Origin: Methylobacterium amylolyticum
GTDB lineage: Bacteria > Pseudomonadota > Alphaproteobacteria > Rhizobiales > Beijerinckiaceae
Direction: 5' to 3'
NCBI RefSeq assembly: GCF_030700245.1
Contig: NZ_JAUYZI010000020.1
Span: 43,697-107,696, forward strand
Length of the DNA stretch: 64,000 nucleotides
In this document: one piece after another, positions 56,649 through 64,000 of the stretch
How the letters are laid out: the number at the start of each line of letters is the position of its first letter
Position numbering within the stretch: position 1 is the first letter of the stretch
The notes under the pieces: generated by a model
What the model was told of the DNA's origin: nothing
Seen by the model: the letters and a program-made list of their open reading frames with translations, nothing else
Database searches by the model: none
Program-made: the position numbers and the translations under genes

Positions 56649-56727
56649 GGCGGGCGTCTACCCGGCCGGACCCGCCCTGTCCGTGGCCCGGGAGTCACGG
56701 CGCGGCGAGAGTCACGGCGCGGAGGCG

Positions 56728-57504
56728 TCACGGCGTACCCGCCTCCGCCCGCCGCACCAGCAAATAAATGTCCATGATCCAGCCGTGCCGGGCGCGGGCC
56801 TCGGCCCGGACCCGGCGGATCTCGTCGGCGACGGCGCCGAGGCGGCCCGCGACCAGGATCTCGTCCGGGCTCCCCAGATAGGCGCCCCAGTGGACCGTCA
56901 GGTCGGGGTCGAGGCCGGCGAAGGTCGGGTCGCCGTCGAGCATCACCACGACGCTGTCGACGCCGGCCGGCCAGCCGGCGGCGAGGCGGCGCCCGGTGGT
57001 GATCTGCACCGCGCCGCCGATCGTGTTCAGCGGCACGCCGTGGCGGGCGGCGAGCACGCTCACGCTCGACAGGCCGGGGACGATCTCGCAGGTGAGCGCC
57101 AGCCGCCCGCGCGCCCGGATGCGGTCGAGGATGCGCAGGATGCTGTCGTAGAGCGCCGGGTCGCCCCAGACCAGGACGGCGCCGACCTCCCCGGCCGCGA
57201 GGCTCTCCGCGAACGCCGCCTCCAGCCGCTCCGCCCGCTCGGCGTGCCACGCGTCCACGGTGGCGGCGTAGTCGGCCGGCCGCCGCGCGCGGGGCGGGTC
57301 GGCCACCGTCACCAGCCGGTAGGGCTTGCGGATATGCGCCGCGCAGATGCGGGTGCGCACGGTCACGAGGTCGGCGGTCTCGGCCCGCTTGTCGAGGACG
57401 AACACCGCGTCGACATCACGGAGCGCCCGCACCGCCTGGAGGGTCAGGTGCTCGGGATCACCCGTGCCGATGCCGACGACGCGGATCTGTTTCGGTTCGG
57501 GCAT
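56728..57504 (-). CDS. cobF: Precorrin-6A synthase (deacetylating)
   Basis: 258 aa SAM-dependent methyltransferase of aerobic cobalamin synthesis, methylating C-1 with loss of acetate. VVGIGTGDPEHLTLQAVRAL is the SAM-binding start, then WGDPALYDSILRIL and EIVPGLSSVSVLAARHGVPL. It is about 29 kb away from cobU-cobO-cobQ in this window and has no cob gene next to it. Confidence 0.93.
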   Translation of the reverse strand: MPEPKQIRVVGIGTGDPEHLTLQAVRALRDVDAVFVLDKRAETADLVTVRTRICAAHIRKPYRLVTVADPPRARRPADYAATVDAWHAERAERLEAAFAESLAAGEVGAVLVWGDPALYDSILRILDRIRARGRLALTCEIVPGLSSVSVLAARHGVPLNTIGGAVQITTGRRLAAGWPAGVDSVVVMLDGDPTFAGLDPDLTVHWGAYLGSPDEILVAGRLGAVADEIRRVRAEARARHGWIMDIYLLVRRAEAGTP

Positions 57505-57557
57505 GCTCCGCCGCCATCTCGCGCCCGGCCGCGCCGGGGCTCAGGGCGTATACAGCC

Positions 57558-57986
57558 TCAGGCGTCGGCCGGAAGCCGGACTCTCAAGCGAGCCTTCATG
57601 CGCGCCTTGGCGGCCCGGGCGAGAAAACCGGAACGGCTCTCGCCGGCCGCCTCCGCCGCGCGGTCGACCTGCCGCAGCAGCCCCTCCTCCATCGAGATGG
57701 TGACCCGCACCACCCGTCCCGGAAGCTCGACCTGGACGAGGCCGACCATGGCCCCCGCGCTGTCGGCGCGGAAGTCCGGATCGGCCTTCAGAGCGTCGAG
57801 CGGGCGGGGGACGGGAACCGGATCCCCGTCCGCGATCAGGCCGTCCACGTGGAAGGCCAGCATGTCCGCCGCCTTGCGGTAGAGCGTGTCGAGATCGCCC
57901 GCCACCGTCGTCGCGCCGGGGAAGTCCGGGAAGGAAGCCCCGTAGGCACCCGCCTCGGTATGGATCAGCATCACGACGTGGACCAT
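57558..57986 (-). CDS. hicB: HicB-type antitoxin
   Basis: 142 aa. N-terminal partly degraded RNase H-like HicB fold (GAYGASFPDFPGATTVAGDL) and a C-terminal ribbon-helix-helix (VRVTISMEEGLLRQVDRAAE, then SRSGFLARAA). Encoded just after hicA on the same strand, as typical. It neutralises the toxin and probably represses the operon. Start at MVHVVMLIH. Confidence 0.9.
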   Translation of the reverse strand: MVHVVMLIHTEAGAYGASFPDFPGATTVAGDLDTLYRKAADMLAFHVDGLIADGDPVPVPRPLDALKADPDFRADSAGAMVGLVQVELPGRVVRVTISMEEGLLRQVDRAAEAAGESRSGFLARAAKARMKARLRVRLPADA

Positions 57987-58009
57987 CGCCTCGCGTCCTC
58001 TGCCGGGCG

Positions 58010-58219
58010 TCACCAAGCCCACCCCGCCTGCCGGTAGATGCTGCGGAGCGTGCCTGTCGGGATTTCCAGCGTGCCCATGTCCACCGTGACCTTGCCCGGC
58101 TTGGTCGGATGCTTGAACTGCACGTGGTCGCCTGGACCCTTCCGGTAGATGTCCCAGCCGTCTGCCCGGAGTGCGCCGATCACATCGCGTGTCTTACGGC
58201 TGCGCGGCGACCTGGGCAT
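58010..58219 (-). CDS. hicA: HicA-type mRNA interferase toxin
   Basis: 69 aa. dsRBD-like toxin: TRDVIGALRADGWDIYRKGPGDHVQFKHPTK-type pattern is visible with the catalytic His in GDHVQFKHP (GSHxQ in most members, so Ser is Asp here), then IPTGTLRSIYRQAG. It cleaves mRNA. Start chosen at MPRSPRSR, with GAGG 8 bp upstream. 23 bp separate it from hicB. Confidence 0.9.
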   Translation of the reverse strand: MPRSPRSRKTRDVIGALRADGWDIYRKGPGDHVQFKHPTKPGKVTVDMGTLEIPTGTLRSIYRQAGWAW

Positions 58220-58389
58220 CCGGCCGTCCTCGACGGACGCCATCCTGGCGCCCGTTCAGTGTGTAAAGATACGCATCGTGGCGTGCTGTTCAATGCCGGG
58301 TTGGAACCGACCTTGTACAGCGGCTACAGCCCGCACGATCGTCAGGGTGATTGCGCATGGGGCTCTCCTGACGGTCCGCCCCGGCCGGC

Positions 58390-59526
58390 CTACGGCGCCT
58401 GCCCCAGCAGCTCGGCGATGCGCGGCGTCGCCTTGATGCCGGTGCCGGTGAGCACCGCGACGACCGTCTCCCCGGCGCCGATCGCGCCGCGGGCGGTCAA
58501 CCGGTCGAGGGCGGCGGCGGCCATGGCGCAGGTCGGCTCGACGTAGAGGCCGGCGGCGGCGAGGTCGCGCAGCCCCGCCTCGATCTCCGCCTCGGAGGCC
58601 GCCACCGTCCCGCCGCCGGACCGGCGCAGGGCGTCCAGCACCGCGCGCCCGCGCACCGGCCGGGCGATCGAGGCGCCCTCGGCCAGCGTCGGGCGCGGGT
58701 CGACGGGGACGAAGTCGTCCGCCCCCGCGTCGAAGCCGGCGTGCAGGGGGGCGCAGTGGGCCGGCTGCACCGCGTAGAGCCGGGGCAGCCGGTCGATCGC
58801 GCCGCGGCGCAGCAGCTCCGAGAAGCCGATGTCGCAGCCCAGCACGTTGCTGCCGGCGCCGCAGGGGATGATCACCGCGTCGGGCGCGCGGAAGCCCAGA
58901 TCCTCCCACAGCTCGTAGGCGAGCGTCTTGGTGCCCTGGAGGAAATGGGCCTGCCAGTTGTGGCTGGCGTAGAAGATCTCTTCAGCCTGCGCGACGGCCG
59001 CCTCCGCCGTGTCCTGGCGGGTGCCGGGGATCAGCTCGACCTCGGCCCCGCAGGCGCGCATCTGCACCGTCTTGGCCGGCGAGGTCGAGGCGGGCACGAG
59101 GATCTTCGCCCGCAGGCCCCCGGCGGCCGCGTAGGTCGCCACCGCCGCGCCGCCGTTGCCCGACGAATCCTCCAGCACCGCGTCGATCCCCTGCTGGCGC
59201 AGGATCGACAGCATCACCGCCGCGCCCCGGTCCTTGAAGCTGCCCGAGGGGGCGAACCATTCGAGCTTGAAATGCGCCTCCCGCCCGCGGAAGCGCCGCC
59301 GCACCAGCGGCGTGCAGCCCTCGCCGAGGCTGATCGGGTCGGCCACCGCCACCGGCAGCGCCGCGGCGTAGCGCCAGAGCGAGCGCGCGGCGGTGTCGAT
59401 GTCCCCGCGGTCGAGGCCGGGCAGGGGCGTGATCATCAGCGGCCGGCCGGCATCCGAGCGCCAGCGCGGGACGTCGATCGGGTAGGTGCTGCCGTCGAGC
59501 GGGTCGATGTAGGCGGGTGTGGTCAT
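58390..59526 (-). CDS. PLP-dependent threonine synthase-like enzyme
   Basis: 378 aa, fold-type II PLP enzyme. The PLP Lys is in SGSFKDRGAAVML, followed by EDSSGNGGAAVATYAA (phosphate contact) and the glycine loop CGAGSNVLGCDIG. The closest type is threonine synthase or a diaminopropionate-like lyase. No hom or thrB gene is nearby, so a function apart from threonine synthesis is possible. Start at MTTPAYIDPLDG. Confidence 0.8.
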   Translation of the reverse strand: MTTPAYIDPLDGSTYPIDVPRWRSDAGRPLMITPLPGLDRGDIDTAARSLWRYAAALPVAVADPISLGEGCTPLVRRRFRGREAHFKLEWFAPSGSFKDRGAAVMLSILRQQGIDAVLEDSSGNGGAAVATYAAAGGLRAKILVPASTSPAKTVQMRACGAEVELIPGTRQDTAEAAVAQAEEIFYASHNWQAHFLQGTKTLAYELWEDLGFRAPDAVIIPCGAGSNVLGCDIGFSELLRRGAIDRLPRLYAVQPAHCAPLHAGFDAGADDFVPVDPRPTLAEGASIARPVRGRAVLDALRRSGGGTVAASEAEIEAGLRDLAAAGLYVEPTCAMAAAALDRLTARGAIGAGETVVAVLTGTGIKATPRIAELLGQAP

Positions 59527-59654
59527 CGTGTCTCCGAACAAGTCTCGCCGCGGAGGCGCCACGAGGACGGTCCCCGTCCCTGGTCCGCGAGGCGCGTTGT
59601 GTCCCGTCACCCCCGGTCTTGTCCCGGCTCGCGGCATCCGGCTAGAGTCATGGC

Positions 59655-59903
59655 ATGGATCCTGTCAGTGCGATGGATGCCAGGGATCGGCTGGATGCCC
59701 TTCTCGACCAGGTCGAGCGCGGGCATGAGGTCGTGATCACGCGCAGCGGCAAGGCCGTGGCGCGCCTCGTGCCGGCCGCCGACCGCGACCGGTCGCGGGC
59801 GGCCGTCGAGGCGTTGCGCGCCCTTCGCGCGGGCTTGGCGGCGCGCGGCGTCGCGTTCACGGCCGCGGAACTGAAGGATCTGCGCGACGAAGGCCGGCGG
59901 TGA
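59655..59903 (+). CDS. Phd/YefM-type antitoxin (orphan)
   Basis: 82 aa. DARDRLDALLDQVERGHEVVITRSGKAVARLVPA is the Phd fold pattern. In known loci a VapC/Doc toxin follows. Here the bases after the stop give GTGACCGTCCTCGAC (V-T-V-L-D, a usual VapC start), but the frame then has no PIN domain and soon stops. Confidence 0.8.
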   Translation: MDPVSAMDARDRLDALLDQVERGHEVVITRSGKAVARLVPAADRDRSRAAVEALRALRAGLAARGVAFTAAELKDLRDEGRR

Positions 59904-60098
59904 CCGTCCTCGACACCCTGCGGTCGTTGCCGTCGAACGCGGCGGTGCCGGCGATGCGGAAGCGGTCCGGCCCGAGTCGGCCGGTGACGATCTCGGCCGC
60001 CGCGTCGAGGATGCCCATCTCGGGCCGGCCCCCGGGAGCGATCGGGCCGCGCCGGTGTTGACCCCGCGGGCCCCGGCGGCCCGGCAGGACGCACCGCG
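59902..60098 (+). pseudogene. Remnant after the Phd antitoxin (lost VapC?)
   Basis: About 195 bp. A VapC-like first five codons (V-T-V-L-D) are joined to unrelated sequence; the opposite strand there shows a short coding-like stretch (MGILDAAAEIVTGRLGPDRF). It looks like a junction between two gene fragments. Confidence 0.4.
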
Positions 60099-60431
60099 AT
60101 GCTGACCCGGACGGCGATCTACGAGGGCACGGTCCGCGCGGGCCGGGAGGAGGAGTTCTTCCGCCGGGTGCGCGACGAGCTGGAGCCGTTCTGGCGGCGC
60201 TTTCCCGGCGTCACGGCCGTGCGGGTGCAGCGCCTCGTCTCGAAGGACGCCGACGCCCGGCCGATCGCGATGATCCTGGAGATGGACTTCCCCGATCAGG
60301 CGGCGCTCGACGCCTGCCTCGCTTCCTCGATCCGCCCCGAGTCGCACGCGGCGACGGAGGCGGTGATGACCCTGTTCGAGGGCCGCTTCTACCACCTCGT
60401 CAGCGAGGCGCACGCGCTCCCGGTCGGGTGA
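60099..60431 (+). CDS. Dimeric alpha/beta-barrel protein
   Basis: 110 aa. YEGTVRAGREEEFFRRVRDELEPFWRRFPGV, then MILEMDFPDQAALDACLASS, is the ferredoxin-like repeat of small dimeric alpha/beta barrels (EthD/ABM-like). A role in aldehyde, quinone or acid handling is possible; no substrate is evident. It is an independent gene. Confidence 0.65.
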   Translation: MLTRTAIYEGTVRAGREEEFFRRVRDELEPFWRRFPGVTAVRVQRLVSKDADARPIAMILEMDFPDQAALDACLASSIRPESHAATEAVMTLFEGRFYHLVSEAHALPVG

Positions 60432-60462
60432 CCCGCGCGGGGCCCGGCTCCGTGCCGCACCG

Positions 60463-61623
60463 TCAGGCCTCGACCCGCACCGCCACCCGGTGCCACGCGG
60501 TGTTGAGGTAGCCCTTGCGGTTCCAGACCGCCTCGGGGGAGGCCGGCTGCGTCTGGCCGGCGGCGTCCCAGGCGCGCACGGCGAGCTCGCACGCGCCCGC
60601 GGGCAGGTCGAGGTCGGCGGACCAGAACGTCCAGGCGTGGGGCGCGCCCGCCTCCAGCCGCGCCTGGACCCAGCTCCGGCCGCCGTCGCCCGACACGTCG
60701 ACGCGCGCCACCGGCCGGTCGCCGCAGACCGCGTAGCCGCGCAGGCGTGCCGGGCCCGGGCGCAGCACCGCCCCCCGGGCCGGCTCGCAGATCGCGCTGT
60801 TGAGCGGCATCCCGTCGATGATCAGGCCTAGCGCCGGGGCGGCGCCCTCGGGATCGACGTCGGCCGGGTAGAGCCGGTAATCCGCCGCCTGGATCGGGTT
60901 GTCGGAGGGGCGATCCTGCACGGTGACCGCGTCCAGCCATTTCGGGCTGCGCACGCCCGCGTAGCCCGGCACCACGGCGCGCAGGGGGAAGCCGTGCTCG
61001 GGCAGGAGCGGCGCCCCGTTCATCGCCCAGGCCAGCACGGTCTCCGGCGCCAGCGCCTTGGCCAGCGGGATCGAGACGCCGTAGGGCCGCCCCGTCTCGT
61101 GGACGGTGTCGCGGCTCTCGAAGGCTACGTGCCGGTCGTCAGGGCTGCCGTCTCGGCTGCCGTCCCGGTTCACGCCCCCCTCCCCCGCGCCGGCCGCGCG
61201 CAGCACGTCGGCGAGCCGCACGCCGGTCCAGTCGGCGGTGCCGATGGCGCCCGCCTCCCACGGGTCGCCGGTGACCGGGGCGACGGCCCGCAGGTCGCCC
61301 CGGCGGTTGCCCGCGCATTGCAGGGTGGCGGTGACGGTGACCACCGGGAAACGGGCCCGCAGGTCGTCGAGGGACAGGGCCAGGGGCGCGCCGCCGCCCG
61401 CGACCCGCAGCCGGTAGGCGGCGGCGTCGATCGCCGGCAGGTCGCCGTGACTGCGCACGTAGAAATCCTCCGCCGCCGTGCGGAAGGCGGCGCGCAGCCG
61501 CGCCAGCGGCGGCTCGGCGTTGTAGGGCGCCCGGCCGTGGACGATCAGGCGCGCCATCCGGGCGGTCGGATCGCGGGCGGTCGGATCCTGGGCGGTCGGG
61601 TCGGTGTCGGTGGGCGCTGGCAT
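60463..61623 (-). CDS. Sulfite oxidase-family molybdopterin enzyme
   Basis: 386 aa. The Mo-cofactor domain has the ligand Cys in TLQCAGNRRGDL, GPxWG-like AIGTADWTGVRLADVL and PLLPEHGFPLRAVVPGYAG with the family Arg/Gly pattern. A dimerisation domain follows (residues ~260-386). No signal peptide is visible, so it may be cytoplasmic; a repeated DPTAR/QDPTA segment lies near the start. No cytochrome gene is adjacent, so the electron acceptor is unknown. Confidence 0.88.
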   Translation of the reverse strand: MPAPTDTDPTAQDPTARDPTARMARLIVHGRAPYNAEPPLARLRAAFRTAAEDFYVRSHGDLPAIDAAAYRLRVAGGGAPLALSLDDLRARFPVVTVTATLQCAGNRRGDLRAVAPVTGDPWEAGAIGTADWTGVRLADVLRAAGAGEGGVNRDGSRDGSPDDRHVAFESRDTVHETGRPYGVSIPLAKALAPETVLAWAMNGAPLLPEHGFPLRAVVPGYAGVRSPKWLDAVTVQDRPSDNPIQAADYRLYPADVDPEGAAPALGLIIDGMPLNSAICEPARGAVLRPGPARLRGYAVCGDRPVARVDVSGDGGRSWVQARLEAGAPHAWTFWSADLDLPAGACELAVRAWDAAGQTQPASPEAVWNRKGYLNTAWHRVAVRVEA

Positions 61624-61759
61624 TCGGTCTCGGTCCCGGGATTCCCGGAGCAACGCGCCGGCCCCGCACCGGTGGCGGCGCCCGAGAAGAAACCTTTACC
61701 GTCCTCGTGGTTTGGGGATGCGATGGCCGGCGCGCCCGGCCCCGGAGTCTCGCGCGGAC

Positions 61760-62230
61760 ATGCTCACCCTCAGCGTCGCGGTCGCCTTCCTCGTGCGGCT
61801 GATGCTCGTCCTGCTGTTCCTGCCGTTCAGCGCGCTCGACAAGATCGTGAACTTCCGGGGGGCGGTGGGCCAGGCGCGGGAGGCGGTGCACGCCACGGCG
61901 CCGGCCGTCGTCCTGATCCTGATCGGCCTGTGCGTCGAGATCGGGATGTCCCTGTGCATCCTGACCGGGTATTTCGACCGCGCCGCCGCCTTCGTGCTGG
62001 CCGGCTATTGCGGCGTCACCGCGCTGCTGTGGAAGCAGTTCTGGGCGCCCGGCGACTTCTGGGCCGGCGGCAAGGGCCGCGAGCTGTTCTGGGACTTCCT
62101 GAAGAACTTCGCGCTGGCCGGCGGCTTCCTGCTGATCACCTTCGGCACGGGGGCGGGGACGGTGGAGAGCTTCTTGGCGAACCCGCTGGCCTCCTCCAAC
62201 CCCTACGCCGTCGCCGCGCCGCGGCCCTGA
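61760..62230 (+). CDS. DoxX-like membrane protein
   Basis: 156 aa, four TM helices: LSVAVAFLVRLMLVLLFLPF, then two central helices and a last one near LAGGFLLITFGTGAGTV. DoxX/DoxD-like proteins act in membrane redox or thiol stress handling. It is divergent from the sulfite oxidase-like gene, with about 136 bp between the starts. Confidence 0.75.
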   Translation: MLTLSVAVAFLVRLMLVLLFLPFSALDKIVNFRGAVGQAREAVHATAPAVVLILIGLCVEIGMSLCILTGYFDRAAAFVLAGYCGVTALLWKQFWAPGDFWAGGKGRELFWDFLKNFALAGGFLLITFGTGAGTVESFLANPLASSNPYAVAAPRP

Positions 62231-62249
62231 TCCGGCTCAAGCCACCCGC

Positions 62250-62855
62250 TCAGCCTCTCGGCGCGGTGGCGGCCATCGCCGGGCGGGCCGAGAAGGCCGC
62301 GTACCAGGCCGCGCTCGCAGGGCGGCCCTCGCGCCACGCCAGCTCGGGGAAGCGGAAGTCGAGGTAGCCGAGCGCGCAGGCGATCGCCACCGCGCCGATG
62401 TCGAGGGCGGGCATGGCGGGCACCAGCGCCTCGATCCGGTCGAGGGCGGCGGTGATCTTGGCCACCTGCCCGGCGTCCCAGGCTGCCCACCGCTGGGCCT
62501 CCGGGCGCAGCACCCGCTCGTAGCGGGTGAGGAGCGCGGCATCGAGCAGCCCGTCGCCCAGCGCCTGCCGGGTCAGCGCGTCCCAGCGCGCCGGCCCTTG
62601 CGGGAACAGGCCCGGGCCGTCGCCGAGGCCGTCGAGGTACTCGCAGATCACCCGGCTGTCGTAGAGGACGGTGCCGTCGTCGAGCAGCAGCGCCGGCACC
62701 TTGCCCAGCGGGTTGTGGGGGGTGACGTCGGGGGCCGCCCCGGTCGGCGCGGTGGCCGCGGTGGCGACGGTGATCCGGCCGGTCAGCCCCCGCTCGTGGG
62801 CCAGCGCCAGCACCTTGCGCGCGTAGGGGGAGGCTGGGGAGTAGAGGAGCTTCAT
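62250..62855 (-). CDS. Glutathione S-transferase
   Basis: 201 aa. Thioredoxin-like N-terminal domain with LLYSPASPYARKVLALAHE and NPLGKVPALLLDDGTVLYDSRVICEYLD, then an all-helical C-terminal domain. Cytoplasmic detoxification enzyme of the general GST class; ends 19 bp after the DoxX-like gene, convergent. Confidence 0.9.
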   Translation of the reverse strand: MKLLYSPASPYARKVLALAHERGLTGRITVATAATAPTGAAPDVTPHNPLGKVPALLLDDGTVLYDSRVICEYLDGLGDGPGLFPQGPARWDALTRQALGDGLLDAALLTRYERVLRPEAQRWAAWDAGQVAKITAALDRIEALVPAMPALDIGAVAIACALGYLDFRFPELAWREGRPASAAWYAAFSARPAMAATAPRG

Positions 62856-62936
62856 CGGCCGCTTCCCGTGTGTCGGACGGCCGGACCTCGCACCGTTTCA
62901 GCGCGGAATCCAGCGCCGTCGCGGGATCCGGGTTTC

Positions 62937-62961
62937 GAAAGGGCTGCGCCCCAGCCCTTTC
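62937..62961. terminator. 10-bp perfect hairpin at the transposase end
   Basis: GAAAGGGCTG (62937-62946) and CAGCCCTTTC (62952-62961) with a 5-nt loop. It overlaps the transposase stop codon and may be a bidirectional terminator or part of the IS end. Confidence 0.5.
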
Positions 62962-64000
62962 AAGGTGTTTTGCTTGCCAGGCGGGTTGCGGTGGAGAAGT
63001 GGGGTCCGCTGGTGGGCCCGGACTTTGCCGTTCGATCCTTGGGTTTTCGGCGGCCGGCTCTGACGCGTGCGGGGTCGATGCGGCGGGCCAAGCTCAGCAG
63101 GCGCGCGGCCAGGGCTGGCGGGTCGATCGGGCCGCAGGCCGCCCAGTGCTCGGGCGGCAGGGCGATGCACAGGCCATCGTAGCCGCTGCGGATCTGCAGC
63201 ACGAGGTGATACAGCGACACCTTCGGCGCGGCCCCCGCGTCCGGGGCGTGCGCGCGCTCCACGCAGCGCTCGATCAGCGCCAGCACGTTGTAGGCCAGCA
63301 GCGCCACGCTGAAGCCGAGAAGCGCCGCGCGCGGATGACCGAGGCTCGGGATCTCGCTGCGCAACACGCCCTCCAGACGCTGGAACATGCCCTCGATGCG
63401 CCAGCGGTCCCGGTAGGCCTGCGCGATCTGCGCGGCCGTCACCGTGGCCGGCAGGTTGCTCCACAGCCGCAGCACCCGGTCGCCCGCCTGGGTCGGCTGC
63501 GCCAGGGTCAGTTCGATGCGCCGCCACGGGACGGCCTGCTCCGGGCCCGACGGCTCCTGGGGTAGATGCTCCTGGGGCGGAGGCTCCTGGGGTGGATGCT
63601 CCTGGGGTGGATCGAGCGTGATCGTCTGCTCGCGCAGGCGGCCCGTCTCGGTCCGGCCCGCCGCGTGCCAGTCTCCCGCATCCCGCAGGCGGGGATGGTT
63701 GGCGTGCTCGCGCACCACGAAGCTGGCCCCGGCCGCCGCCCAGCCGCGCAGCAGCGCGCCGGGGCAGAAGTGGCGGTCGCCGATCCAGACCTGTCCCGGA
63801 CCGGCCCGTTCCAGCAGGGGGGCGGCCAGGGCACGCTCGTGCTGGTAGGCGTCCTCGCCCGCCACCAGATCGGTCACCAGGCCGCTGTCGGGATCGTAGA
63901 CCACCATCGCCAGCCCGGGCAGGGCCGCCCCGCGCACGCCGCGCAGGGCCTTCAGGCGCTTCTGGCTGGCCGGCAGGTGGTTGCCGTCGAGGATCCGGAT
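62960..64000 (-). mobile_element. IS4-family transposase, partial (5' end outside window)
   Basis: 346 residues of a DDE transposase read open to the window edge. First catalytic Asp in RILDGNHLPASQKRL at the edge, second in IGDRHF, and the YRDRWRIEGMFQRLE box with the Glu (IS4 YREK-like). A Pro/Gln/Glu-rich repeat region (about 60 bp) separates the second Asp from the Glu. The C-terminus is basic (AGRRKPKDRTAKS). The left IS end is near 62940; the other end lies outside. Confidence 0.85.
63554..63613 (-). repeat. Four 15-bp repeats inside the transposase gene
   Basis: Four imperfect copies of CTCCTGGGGTGGATG, encoding PPQEH/PPQEP-like units between catalytic residues. Confidence 0.8.

Overview
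The window is GC-rich chromosomal DNA of an aerobic alphaproteobacterium, most likely a Methylobacterium/Methylorubrum-type member of the Rhizobiales. This rests on the cytochrome bo3 oxidase genes, the aerobic cobalamin genes cobU-cobO-cobQ and cobF, an alphaproteobacterial LexA box (GTTC-N7-GTTC) at lexA, a DUF1013 (TrcR-type) regulator and HWE-type histidine kinase signalling. Species cannot be fixed from the sequence alone.

Layout. 1-5.4 kb (minus): the cyoA-cyoB-cyoC operon (cyoC runs off the left edge) behind an MFS transporter gene. 5.7-7.8 kb: a two-domain family 2 glycosyltransferase. 8.1-8.9 kb: tRNA-Val(GAC) and a decayed fragment of a cas3 HD nuclease. 8.93-24.76 kb: an integrated element bounded by perfect 46-bp repeats, inserted in the 3' half of tRNA-Glu(TTC). 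It carries a tyrosine integrase, small phage-type genes, an S49 protease, a tape-measure protein with a lytic transglycosylase domain, and low-GC cargo: an HNH-like protein, a two-TM coiled-coil protein, and a DCD/AvcD-type anti-phage dCTP deaminase. No terminase, portal or major capsid gene is seen, so it looks like a deleted prophage that now works as a carrier of defence genes.

24.9-27.6 kb: cobU-cobO-cobQ. 27.6-34.3 kb: MFS transporter, VWA (CoxE-type) protein, AlkA-type glycosylase, citrate synthase, YfdX protein. 34.5-39.2 kb: gltX, comEC, lexA. 39.5-46.8 kb: methyl-accepting chemotaxis protein, DUF1013 regulator, and a three-gene molybdenum hydroxylase operon (2Fe-2S, FAD, Mo subunits, PaoABC-like). 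47.1-47.6 kb: ParDE. 48.1-53.8 kb: GAF/HWE histidine kinase, RND adaptor and RND pump in tight succession. 53.9-59.9 kb: Uma2 nuclease, DEAD-type helicase, cobF, HicAB, threonine synthase-like enzyme, orphan Phd antitoxin. 60-64 kb: sulfite-oxidase-family molybdoenzyme, DoxX-like protein, GST, and an IS4-type transposase cut by the right edge.

The most interesting part is the accessory element, in particular 18.4-24.1 kb. Three genes of foreign composition flank a densely structured noncoding block (20.8-21.2 kb) that ends in a minus-strand intrinsic terminator upstream of the unknown membrane protein. One of the three is a recognisable anti-phage enzyme. A 10-bp perfect hairpin that takes up part of the Shine-Dalgarno sequence of the excisionase-like gene is a second unusual regulatory feature.
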